Positions 45,734 through 54,832 of a stretch of 64,000 bases of DNA are shown piece by piece (position 1 is the stretch's first letter; each line of letters opens with the position of its first letter). A program made the position numbers and the translations under genes. Under the pieces are notes generated by a model that saw only the letters and a program-made list of their open reading frames with translations, ran no database searches and had not been told where the DNA came from. Source of the DNA: Chionoecetes opilio (taxonomy: Eukaryota; Arthropoda; Malacostraca; Decapoda; Majidae); contig JACEEZ010019750.1 in NCBI GenBank assembly GCA_016584305.1, forward strand, positions 1 through 64,000. Direction: 5' to 3'.

Positions 45734-46630
45734 CTGCTCACGTTCTGTACGATATTTCGGCTCTCTATATGAGAACTCGGATTTGCCCTACTTTGATGGC
45801 AGAATCGTACTATATGATCAAATTCGTTCCTAACGAAAATTTTGGAATTTTATTAAAAAAAAAAAAATATACCGTATTTGCCGGCGCATAAGACGCGCTT
45901 TTTTTCCGAAAATAGCCATGCCAAAATCACCCTGCGTCTAATGCGGCCATATTACCGAATGAGAGGTTGGGCACAGAATGCAGAACCGCCAGTGGTGTTT
46001 GGCTAAAGTCGTCTGTGTTGAGCAGTAGTGCGTTAAGATGGTAGTAGATGGTTAAACTGTCAACTAATGGTGTGATGGTAAGGAAATGCAACAGAAAAAT
46101 TGCAATAAGTTGCTGTCCGTGGACCAAATCAGATTGTGTCGTCATCTGGTCTCATTTACATAGATGTTTACTTGGTAACGATGCTCGATCTGTATTTTTT
46201 ACAGCGTAGCAATACCATTACTGTATTTTTTTCAAGCAAACTCTACATCACTCTTGCAACCACTTGATCAAGAATTTATAGAAATATACAAAAAAGATTA
46301 TAAACAAATTCCTCTATGAGGAGATTTGTGAGAAGAAAAAAAAACTGATTAACATTATGGAAGGAGTACGAAGGTGGAAACTTCCCGCCGCTTTCTTGAA
46401 GAAGATCAAGTGAATCAGTCTTTATTCATAGTAATGGATAATGCAGAAAAAAATAGTCTGGGCTACTGCAAAAAAAATCAGCAGAGACAACAGAGTTTTG
46501 TGTTCTATCGGTACCGTAATTCTGACGAAAAATATGTAAACAAACCACACTCGCACAGCTGGTAAATAAAGTTGACAAAGCTGCTCGGAGTTGGAGGTAC
46601 TATTTCCTTAATATTTTTACTGCAAATATT

Positions 46631-46706
46631 CCACAAGGTTTAAACACATGGCAGAAAAGCAACAAAGGCATACCTACATCATTATATATAAGCTAAATGT
46701 CATAGG
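46631..46706 (+). pseudogene. Duplicate of the pogo transposase start
   Basis: Reads MAEKQQRHTYIIIYKLNVI, compared with MAERQQRHCYNIKFKLDVIT at 47579. The nucleotide match (about three quarters) also covers the 15 bp before the ATG. It stops aligning after about 75 bp and the frame soon closes. It is either a decayed tandem duplication or the scar of another copy. Confidence 0.65.
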
Positions 46707-47560
46707 TAGAAAAATAGTCTCAGTTTATGGTACTCTTGTCTACCGGACCACTCGTCCCCGTCGACGAGAGTTCAAACCTCTCGCATAGTCAAGTGTTCCT
46801 ATTAACATATGAAAAAAAAACTTTTTTGAGGTTTGTAGAGGGAAAAACTATCGCCATTAAGGAGAGACATTAAGGAAGCATCACATATTAAGCGAAACAA
46901 AATCCTTCTTGTCTGAAAATCTTGCAACAGTCAAACAACATTTTTACACCTAACTTTACCTTACCAATAACCTTCTAGCGAGACCCCCCCCCAAAAAAAA
47001 AAAAAAATAACTACTAACCTAACCTAACCCGGTAGAATTTTAAAGTCCTTTCCCACCCTTAGGTGTCGCAAGGAGGCTATTGGTAAGGTTAGGTTTTAGT
47101 GAGGTTAGGTTAATAATATTTTTTTTGCTGGGTCCAGTGGGGGGTAATTTTGGGGAGAGGAAGGGGGCATCTCTCCCCACTTTATAATTACGTTTTAGAG
47201 GTACATGTAGGAATTTGTGAAGGTCTGCAGAAAAACCCCCACTAATAAGGGCGGGAAAAGACTAGAATTTTACCAATCGTTCTTTGGTTAGGTTAGGTTA
47301 GGGTTAGTTAGGTTAGTTTAATTATAGGTATGTTCAATATCCAGTGATAACAGTAAAAAAAAATCATGGAAAAACTCTGGTGTCAAAGTGTCACAGCGGC
47401 GTGGGTTGGTGGGTGCCTTCCTGGAAATTTACCTCTGTTTCTTATACAGAACTCATTCACAAGAAAATAGAATATCAATTCGTAGGACATCCTGCATTAA
47501 GATATGACCTATTTTGGTTACCTTACAGCAATCCCTTCATATTTTAACTATTATAATCTT
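46707..47560. repeat. Extra segment between duplicated pogo starts
   Basis: Contains a tRNA-like word series at 46735-46795 (GAGAGTTCAAACCTCTCGC), short TTAGG/CCTAA tracts near 47015 and 47285-47320, and a 244-bp MITE (47031-47274). No credible coding frame. Confidence 0.45.
47031..47274. mobile_element. 244-bp MITE
   Basis: Ends GGTAGAATTTTAAAGTCCTT and, inverted, GGTAAAATTCTAGTCTTTTC. The inner words CCCACCCTTA and TAAGGGCGGG are also inverse. Another copy is traceable at 1965-2215. A second outer inverted pair (CCTTACCAATA.CCT.CT.GCGA at 46960 and 47070-47095) overlaps it. Confidence 0.6.
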
Positions 47561-47578
47561 CCCACAGTGTTTGAAATC

Positions 47579-48898
47579 ATGGCAGAAAGACAACAAAGAC
47601 ATTGTTACAACATTAAATTTAAGCTAGATGTCATAACCTACGCCAAAGAACACGGTAATAGGGTAGCTGCGCGGCATTTTGGTCCACCACCAACTGAAAA
47701 AATGATAAGGACATGGAGAAAACAAGAAGATGAGCTGAAAGCCGCTAACCATAGGAAACACTGTCTCCGTAAGGGAATCTTAAAGTGGCCAGAATTAGAA
47801 GAAGAATTAAAAGCCTGGGTGGAAGACAAAAGAATCTTGGGCATTGCTGTATCCACCAAAATGATTATGCACCACGCAAGAGAAATAGCAATGAACAGAA
47901 ATATAAATGAGTTTAGAGGGTCAATATCATGGTGCTCCAGATTTATGAAAAGAAATAAACTCTGCATGAGGACTAGAACAAGAATAGCCCAAAAACTGCC
48001 CACAGAATATGAAAATAAAATCATTGACTTTCATAGATTTGTGATTAATGCAAGACAAGAGAATAATTTTGACCTCTCACAGATAGGAAATATGGACGAA
48101 GCCCCTCTGACATTTGATGTACCATCAAACAAGACGGTTGAAAATAGAGGTACTAAATCTGTGACCATTAAAACCTGTGGCCATGAGAAAACGCACTACA
48201 CAGTTGTTTTAGCATATTGTGCTGATGGCACAAAACTGCCACCTTTTATCATTTTTAAAAGAAAGACATTACCCAAAGAAAGAATACCAAATGGAGTTCA
48301 TGTTCATGTCCATACAAAAGGTTGGATGGATGAGGGAGGAATGAAATTGTGGATAGAGAAAGTGTGGTCCAGGCGTCCTGGTGGGCTATTAAAGAAACCA
48401 GCATTATTAGTTTTTGACCAATTTCGAGCTCATACAACTGATCTTGTGAAGAGGAAATTTAGACAACTAAAGACCCAGTTGGCTGTAATTCATGGAGGCC
48501 TAACCTGTCAGTTGCAGCCCTTAGACGTCTCGATCATTAAACCGTTTAAAGGTTTCATGAAGGAGTGGAACAAGTGGATGCAGTCTTCAGATTTTGAAGT
48601 GACATCTACTGGAAGAAGGAAGAGACCTACTATTACACAAGTGTGTGAGTGGCTAAGCAGTTCATGGAATGCTGTAAAAAAAGAGGTAGTTGTGAAATCA
48701 TTTAAAAAATGTGGCATCAGCAATGCCCTTGATGGTACTGAGGATGATTTATTGTTTGAAGAAAATGTTGATAACCCACACTCTATTTCTGATAATTCAA
48801 GTGATGAAGAGAGTAATGTGGATGCCAGCAGTGACAATGAATTTTCAAGCTCTGAGGATGCTGAATATGATTTCCCAGGTTTTGCAAATGATGATTAA
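47579..48898 (+). CDS. pogo-type (POGK-like) DDE transposase, 439 aa
   Basis: A cut-and-paste enzyme for its own TIRs, acting in the nucleus. I choose the ATG at 47579 (MAERQQRHCYN) over the upstream ATG of the frame (47504) because the family start resembles KALEVIKYAEEHGN-type HTH sequence. The preceding CTTCCCACAG resembles a splice acceptor or 5' UTR. An N-terminal HTH lies at about residues 10-55 (YAKEHGNRVAARHFG), and a CENPB-type DNA-binding segment at about 65-135 (WPELEEELKAWVEDKR). The catalytic residues are D173 (GNMDEAP), D280 (LLVFDQFRAH) and D316 (QPLDVSIIKPFK), giving DD35D. A Ser/Asp/Glu-rich acidic tail fills 385-439. There are no stops or frameshifts, and the length is normal for the family. 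AT-rich codon use differs from the GC-richer Tigger remnant at 38-41 kb, which suggests a separate origin. Confidence 0.92.
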   Translation: MAERQQRHCYNIKFKLDVITYAKEHGNRVAARHFGPPPTEKMIRTWRKQEDELKAANHRKHCLRKGILKWPELEEELKAWVEDKRILGIAVSTKMIMHHAREIAMNRNINEFRGSISWCSRFMKRNKLCMRTRTRIAQKLPTEYENKIIDFHRFVINARQENNFDLSQIGNMDEAPLTFDVPSNKTVENRGTKSVTIKTCGHEKTHYTVVLAYCADGTKLPPFIIFKRKTLPKERIPNGVHVHVHTKGWMDEGGMKLWIEKVWSRRPGGLLKKPALLVFDQFRAHTTDLVKRKFRQLKTQLAVIHGGLTCQLQPLDVSIIKPFKGFMKEWNKWMQSSDFEVTSTGRRKRPTITQVCEWLSSSWNAVKKEVVVKSFKKCGISNALDGTEDDLLFEENVDNPHSISDNSSDEESNVDASSDNEFSSSEDAEYDFPGFANDD

Positions 48899-49115
48899 AT
48901 ACACCTTTATGATGCCTTTTTTTATGGGTTTTTTCTACTTTTATTGCCCACGCTATTCACTATAGTACCAATTTATATTATGATGCATTATTATTTTTTT
49001 TAGTTGCTTGCTATATACTAATATCAATTTTTTGTGTGCCTTGTTTGTACGTACTGTGCCTATGAAAAATTATTAACATTTTTTGCACTGTGTTGCCTGC
49101 TTTGAACCAGTTTAA

Positions 49116-49253
49116 TTTACACAGATTTTTGCTTTGTTTGCATGTACTATATGGGGAATTTATTGCACAATGTTCGTGGCTGATATTTACACAAATTTTT
49201 GCTTTGTTTGCATGTACTATATGGGGAATTTATTGCACAATGTTCGTGGCTGA
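49116..49253 (+). repeat. Two near-identical 70-bp tandem units
   Basis: TTTACACA.ATTTTTGCTTTG...TTCGTGGCTGA occurs twice with a 70-bp period in the 3' non-coding part of the pogo element. Looser copies of GTTTGCATGTACT follow to 49385. It looks like recent replication slippage. Confidence 0.8.
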
Positions 49254-49626
49254 ATAACCATTTAAAAAAAAAATTGTATGCATGTGCACATTGGAATTCA
49301 CTCAAATTTAATGCATTGTCTTGCTTGCTTTGCACCAGTCTTTTTTTAAACATATTTTTGGATATTTTGCATGTACTGTGTTTACAGGAAATGTTTCACA
49401 TTTAATGCAGTGTATAATATTGTATTTAGGTACATGTACAAAATTATTTATTTTCCCCTACAAAACCTTTTTTAAATAAATTCTTTCGTAATTATGATAC
49501 GTTTTTTCCCTTTAAAAAAAAAAAAAAAAAAAACTTTTTTTCCTCAAAATCTCCTTGCAAAATACGGGTGCGTCTTATGCGGAGGTGCGTCTTATGCGCC
49601 GGCAAATACGGTATATATATATATAT

Positions 49627-50349
49627 ACACACAAACCTCGATTTCCCGGACCTCGGTTTCCCGGATATCGGATTTGCCGGACAAAATCCGAGGTCCGGGG
49701 ATATGTCAGTCTCGGGCATTTTTAATTTTTTTATTACGTTGAAATGCCTGGTCCTGTTCGTAAATTGACCAAGTTGTGCGGCGGTCCGAGCGTCGCCTGT
49801 CACCCCTGGTCAGTGTCCGCGCCTCCTGCCAGGTGGCAGCATGCTCAGCAGTCGTATTGTTTACATTTGGGCACACAACATTCACGGTTCACCTGCACAG
49901 CCTCCGTCAGTCACCTGACTCTCACTGCCCCTGGTGCAAGAACATTTCTGAGACTATTGAACACTTTCTGCTGCCTCCCGCCACGTGGCAGCATGCTCAG
50001 CGGTCGTATTGTTTACATTTGGGCACACGACACTCACGGTTCACCTGCACAGCCTTCGTTAGTCCCCTGACCCCCACTGCCCCTGGTGCAGGAACGTCTC
50101 TTGAGACTATTGAACACTTTCTGCTGCCTCCCGCCAGGTGGCTGCATGCTCAGCAGACGTAAAAGTCCGCGGCGGGGTAGTTGATATTGGCAGTTGCCGG
50201 ACAGTAAATACTAGAGTAGGATAAACGTCCGGGGGTGGGTAATGGCATTGGATTTTTTTTTTTTTTTTTTTATACCTGCGATTCCCGGACTTTTGCGGTT
50301 CCCGGACCAGTGCTCCCCCCTATTAGTCCGGGAAATCGAGGTTTGTGTG

Positions 50350-50350
<1 letters not shown>
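49627..50350. mobile_element. MITE with captured LINE fragment
   Basis: Inverted ends ACACAAACCTCGATTTCCCG (left) and the inverse at 50323-50350, inside TA-rich flanks. Subterminal repeats of TTTCCCGGA (left: CTCGATTTCCCGGACCTCGG followed by TTTCCCGGATATC; right: CGATTCCCGGAC, GGTTCCCGGACC). The Tigger-like end design fits, but the exact TA border is obscured by the flanking TA repeats. It carries tandem LINE coding pieces (49828-50162). Confidence 0.75.
49828..50162 (+). repeat. 152-bp tandem units encoding a LINE knuckle
   Basis: Units start GCCAGGTGGCAGCATGCTCA at 49828, at 49980 (GCCACGTGG..) and partially at 50133. Each full unit encodes HTTFTVHLHSL..SPDSHCPWC and ETIEHFLL, nearly the same as the I-type LINE at 44.9 kb. 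The plus-strand frame stays open for 128 codons (49776-50162) through the period of about 152-153 bp. Confidence 0.8.

Positions 50351-50431
<81 letters not shown>
50351..50431. repeat. (TA)n microsatellite
   Basis: About 80 bp of uninterrupted TA. A shorter run precedes the MITE at 49612-49626, so the MITE likely inserted into one TA array. Confidence 0.95.
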
Positions 50432-50437
<6 letters not shown>

Positions 50438-50500
50438 TAGGTTGTTCGATTTATAGGGAAAAGCTTTATGCAAACACACTTTATGCGGGACTCTAGTGTA

Positions 50501-50932
50501 CTCACAAGCATCACAAGTCCATTTTTTCTACATCAACGCCTCAGACAAGTGGCGAACACTATAAAGGCTATTATTTTAATGGCAGAAATGATAAATTAGA
50601 CAGGTAAATGGAATTAGATATGTGTAAAAGTCAAAATAGTGATGCTGCCTTGGACTCTCTTGTGTTGGTACGTCTGCACAGCTCTCCACTGGCCGGGCAG
50701 TTGAAAACAATTCTCGACTATCCCACCCGTCAGGTTACGACTGTCGGAAATATCCACCAACCGGGACTTGACGAGCATTCTTGCATATAGCCCTATACCA
50801 TGTCCAGCGGTGCAGCTCTGGTCTCTGATACTAAGAACCTGCAATTCTCAACATTCTGGACCTCACAAAATTCAGTAGCAGAGAACTGTTAATGTTTCTG
50901 GTACCGGAGCCATGGGGACCAACACATAACTC
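50501..50932. other. Unassigned spacer
   Basis: No motif. The two short opposing frames (50608-50790, 50614-50844) are not supported. Confidence 0.35.
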
Positions 50933-51710
50933 GTAGCCAACAAAGGGTTACTATTAATTGTGTTAAATCTGAATGGGGGCAGGTAACAAGTGGGGTTCCA
51001 CAAGGGTCTGTTTTGGGACCATTAGTATTTTTTATTTACATCAACGACCTAGATAGTGGGATTAGCAGTGATATCAGCAAGTTTGCTGATGATACTATAC
51101 ATGAAAGGTAACATTATAAATTATTAGATCACAGTCTGATGTAAACAGTTAGGAAGAAGACTTTTTTAGATAAATTAAATGAGTGAGTAGTCAGGTGGCA
51201 GATGGAATCCAATATTAATAAGTGTAGTGTAATCAATGTTGGTAGAGAAAATTCTGGTAATAGGTACACTATACGCAATGTATCGCTGAACAGATCAGAA
51301 GGCGAGAAAGATCTGGGAGTGCGGGTAAGCTCAGACCTCCATCGATCCTAGGAATAATAAATGTATTGAGGCTAGAAATCGAGCTTATAGAGTTTTAGGA
51401 TTCATTGCCAGGAATGTTAAAAGTATAGAAGTGCTGAGGTTATTCTAAAGCTATACTTGGCTGCAGTCAGACCTCACCTAGACTATGCGGTACAGTTTTG
51501 GTCTCTGTATTACAGGATGAAGGATAGCCTTGTTAGAATAAGTCCAGAGAAAGATAACTAAAATTATTTATGGGATGCATAATTTTAGTTATGAGATGAG
51601 ATTGAAGCTATTAAATATATACTCGCTCGAGAGGCGTAGAGTAAGGGGCGATCTGGTAGAAGTTTTTAAGTGGATAAAGGGATACATTAAAGGAGATGTA
51701 GGAAAAGTTC
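50933..51710 (+). pseudogene. CR1/L2-like reverse transcriptase fragment
   Basis: Reads [37 protein letters not shown] and KFADDT (catalytic core, 51080-51100), then after frameshifts RAYRVLGFIARNVK, RKITKIIYGM, NFSYEMRLKLLNIYSLERRR and VRGDLVEVFKWIKGY. These are the RT palm/thumb and C-terminal motifs of CR1/L2-type LINEs. It contains several stops and indels. It is cut at 51711 by the insertion of a TTAA-flanked MITE, so the remaining 3' end (FTNRV.N.WN, as at 13040) is missing here. Confidence 0.8.
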
Positions 51711-52355
51711 TTAAAGTAATCATCCAGACCATTTCATCATTTCTGATTTAATGCAGTCAAAATATAGCCATTATCGAGTATATCAACATGTTATCAATTT
51801 TTGCATCCAGTCACCCGTTTTTAAATAATCCGCAATCAAAATCTGAAAATTCCCCGAGTTTCCAAAACGCTCCTCACGACTTGCAGACGACGCCCCACGG
51901 CTCGGTGACGTCACATGAAGAGGCCTCTCAACCCCATACAAATACACGTAAACTCAGAAATAAATATAGTACTTGAAGAATTTTGTGTTTCTGATATTTT
52001 TTTTTTGCGATATGGCATATACTTGCATCCGTTATGGGCGCAGCAAGAAAGCTGTGCCTTTCCAGAGAGCTTATCACCCATTTCCAACCTATACGGCCAC
52101 GATATATGTGTGGAGATGTGTGTGCGCCGGGGGAGAGGCAGGCTGTGTGATGCAGACTATCGCCCTCACGTGACGTCATCGGCAAGTTTCGCGCCACGGC
52201 TGGAACAGGGATATTGTTTTTACCACGCTTTTTACAAAAGTCATGTTTTTAAGGAAATAAGGCGTGGAAATGAATTATTTTTTGTGGATTAGGTATTTTG
52301 AATGAACATTCAACATAATTATGCAAAAAAAAAAGGGTCTGGAAGATTATTTTGG
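51711..52355 (+). mobile_element. TTAA-flanked MITE with THAP-like start, copy 1
   Basis: Left end TTAAAGTAATCATCCAGACC, right end GGTCTGGAAGATTATTTTGG (TTAA mutated to TTGG). A plus-strand ATG at 52012 gives MAYTCIRYGRSKKA...FHPFP-like residues (PFQRAYHPFP), resembling the N-terminus of a THAP zinc finger. TTAA targets with THAP fit the Kolobok superfamily. The rest of the transposase is absent. It is inserted in the CR1/L2-like RT fragment. Confidence 0.6.
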
Positions 52356-52512
52356 AGTAATCGTCCAGACCATTTCATCATTCCTGATTTTATGCAGTCA
52401 AAATACAGCCATTATCGAATATATCAACAATATGTTGTCACTTTTTGCATCCAGTCAGCCGTTTCAAAATAATCTGCAATAAAAATTGCAAATTCCCCGA
52501 ACTTTCAAAACC
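52352..52512 (+). mobile_element. Left half of a second TTAA-type MITE copy
   Basis: Immediately adjoins copy 1 and repeats its left 160 bp (GTAATCGTCCAGACCATTTC.. ..CCAGTCAGCCGTTT..AATTCCCCGAA). It breaks off near 52512 in unrelated sequence. It is either a truncated insertion at the same TTAA or a partial duplication. Confidence 0.65.
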
Positions 52513-53148
52513 GACCGTCGGTCTCTCGACCGACCCATGGAAATATATATTGAGTGCCAGACGGGGCGGCGAATCACTCCTGGACCGCCACTGACACCCA
52601 GCGCATCACCATGGACCTCTCCTATGACCTATGACCCACTTGTCAAGCACAAGAGATTGCTCACCCTGCTGTGTCAGTTGAGGGTGCAGACCACGCCAGG
52701 TTTGCCGCCAAGACTCTTGGTCTTTGCGCAGTCTTGACTCAGTCGTAGCCCAGTCGTCATGCGGTCTTGTTGCAATTGTCACGTGGTCGTGAGTCATGAT
52801 TCTGATTTGCCGAATGGACTGTCAAAATATGTGACAAAATGTGTCGTCTCGGTGTCTTTGCACGGTCTGGTCGTGGTCGGCCAGTCGTAATGTTTTTTTT
52901 TTCTTTCGGCGACTGCATCACGACACGCTATAGAAGGCAAAAAAATCAATGAAAAATTAATAAATTATGAAAATGGTGTGGCTGTTGACCCTTTGTTTTC
53001 TTAAAGCCATGCCATGAACTATCCCAAGCTGAACAAAAGTCTGCTATAAAACGAAAATTGAGCTACAATTGTAACTCAATATTACAATGCAGGTACGTCC
53101 TCAGCTTGAAGGGGTTAATAGTGACAATATAATGGTGACAGAAAAATA
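52513..53148. other. Unassigned spacer
   Basis: No recognisable gene or element. CAGTCGT-type words recur near 52740-52890. Confidence 0.35.
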
Positions 53149-53539
53149 GGTGCATACAGAGCTGGGCACTAAATACATTGAATGTATTTAAATACTGAAT
53201 ACTAAATACATTTTACAAATGTATTTAAATACTAAATACATCAATTGTATTTAAATACATTTGTAAATACATTTTAAATACGTACACACAAATTTAAAAT
53301 GTCCGAAAAAAAATAATTTCCTTAGGGTTTCCTTAGATTTTGGATTTCCTTAGAAATTTCCTTCTCAGGCCTAAATTTCCTAGAAATCAGGACATTTCCT
53401 TGCCAGTGGAAACACTGGTTCACTGTAAAGTCTGGTTCACACTGGGCAAAAGTCGGCACTTTGTAGCGCCGGGAAGTCGGCCTCTAGCGGGTTAGTGCAT
53501 AGATTACGTTCACACACGCAATTCGTCCGGGAAACAAAT

Positions 53540-53730
53540 GCTGGTTTGTTGTTGATGGACACCTGCCGCTGCCAGCAGTGGGTGGGCAGGTCAAAGGTGG
53601 TGACGTTCAGGGCGAGGAGTTGAGCGTGTAGCACTATAATCAACAGGGTGGGCGAGGAAGCATGGACACTGCAGAAGCAAGTGTTCAATGGTTTCCGGGA
53701 CGTTCTTGTACCAGGGGCAGTGAGGGTCTC
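53540..53730 (-). pseudogene. Fragment of I-type LINE C-terminus
   Basis: Matches 44880-45035 (GCCAGCAG.GTGGGCAGGTCA.., GTGGTGACGTTCAGGGCGAG, CAAGTGTTCAATGGTTTCCG). It encodes, on the minus strand, LLALNVTTFDLPT and flanking residues with indels. It lies inside the Harbinger-like element. Confidence 0.75.
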
Positions 53731-53912
53731 AGGCAGCAGGGTCAGGGGTCACGTCGCGCTAGGGGCTAGGGGCTAGTGGCTGGCTTGTGCGTATTTGGTG
53801 TGCGAAAGATACGTTTTCGCGCACTTTATTATAAAGTAGTATTGATAGTTTCATTTTTTCCTTGATATCATCTACTAAATCAAACCCCACGTCTAACCTA
53901 ACATAATCTGAT

Positions 53913-54832
53913 TTAAAGTAATCGTCCAGACCATTGCATCATTCCTGATTTAATGCAGTCAAAATATAGCCATTATCGAATATATCAACAATATGTTGTC
54001 ACTTTTTGCATCCAGTCAGCCGTTTTTAAATGATCCGCATTCAAAATCTGTAAATTCCCCGAGCTCTCAAAACACAACTGACGACCAGCAGACGATGGAC
54101 CACGGCTTGGTGATGTCACATGAGTGAGCCTCTCAGCCCTGCCTTATACAAATACACAGAGACTCAGAAAAAAATAAAGTACCTGAAGAATTTTTGGTGT
54201 TTCTGATATTTTTTTTTTTACGATATGGCATATACTTGCATCCTGTATGGGTGCAGCAAGAAAGCTGTGCCTTTCCAGAGAGCTTAGCACCCATTTCCAA
54301 GCTATACGGCGAAGATATATTGTGTGCAGACGTGTGGAGCAGCAGGGAGTAGCGGGCGGTGTGCTCAGATTGTCTCGCTGAGCATAGGCAGCGAGACAAT
54401 CTGAGCACACCGCCCGCTACTCCCTGCCGCTCCACACGTCTGCACACAATATATCTTCGCCGTATAGCTTGGAAATGGGTGCTAAGCTCTCTGGAAAGGC
54501 ACAGCTTTCTTGCTGCACCCATACAGGATGCAAGTATATGCCATATCGTAAAAAAAAAATATCAGAAACACCAAAAATTCTGTGGGTACTATATTTTTTT
54601 CTGAGTGATGTATTTGTATCAGGCAGGGCTGAGAGGCTCACTCATGTGACGTCACCAGCATGTTTCCCGCCACGGCTGGAATGGGGCTGTTGTTTTTCCC
54701 GCGCTTTTTACAAAAGTCATGTTTTTAGGGAAATAAGGTGTGGAAATGAATTATTTTTTGTGGATTAGGTATTTTGAATGAACATACAACATAATTATGC
54801 AAAGCAAAAATAGGTCTGGACGATTACTTTAA
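53913..54832. mobile_element. TTAA-flanked MITE with giant palindrome, copy 3
   Basis: Perfect TIRs of 20 bp (TTAAAGTAATCGTCCAGACC and its inverse) end in TTAA at both sides. Outer sequences match copy 1, but the centre is an inverted duplication (54110-54659). Two THAP-like starts, at 54225 (+) and 54544 (-), face each other. This is the innermost level of the hAT / Harbinger nest. Confidence 0.75.
54110..54659. repeat. Near-perfect palindrome, arms ~270 bp
   Basis: Arms 54110-54380 and 54389-54659 around an 8-bp spacer AGCATAGG. The inner ~170 bp is almost identical (..GTGTGCTCAGATTGTCTCGC / its inverse), and the outer part is slightly diverged. Any transcript would fold into a long hairpin. 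The short frames inside (for example the 129- and 99-codon frames on opposite strands) are mirror images of each other and are not evidence for two genes. Confidence 0.9.

Larger units (their letters stand above)
45870..49613 (+). mobile_element. Intact-looking pogo transposon
   Basis: Perfect 27-bp TIRs including TA at both ends: left 45870-45896 (TACCGTATTTGCCGGCGCAT..), right 49587-49613. The core GCGTCTTATGCG is repeated just inside the right end (49570-49582), and a GCGTCTAATGCGG variant lies inside the left (near 45934). It encodes one uninterrupted transposase (47579-48898). An extra ~850 bp upstream of the gene contains a duplicated gene start and a MITE. Total length is 3.74 kb. Confidence 0.9.
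44213..50500. mobile_element. Old TIR element hosting several insertions
   Basis: Left end TACACTAGGGTCCCACATAA (44213-) and the inverse of the right end (50480-50500) match at 19 of 21 positions, with TA at both borders. After subtracting three inner insertions (44690-45733, 45870-49613, 49627-50350) its own sequence is about 0.8 kb, the size of a typical Tigger-like MITE. Subterminal TTTTATGTG/TATGTGAA words repeat the TIR core. Confidence 0.6.

Noticed and set aside
49828..50162. CRISPR-like array of repeats
   Set aside because: The genome is eukaryotic and the 152-bp units are coding duplications of a LINE with no spacers.
50211..50496. Tyr-Ile repeat proteins
   Set aside because: Translation of a (TA)n microsatellite.
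54133..54768. Two separate protein genes on opposite strands with similar sequences
   Set aside because: They are the two arms of one palindrome and mirror each other.
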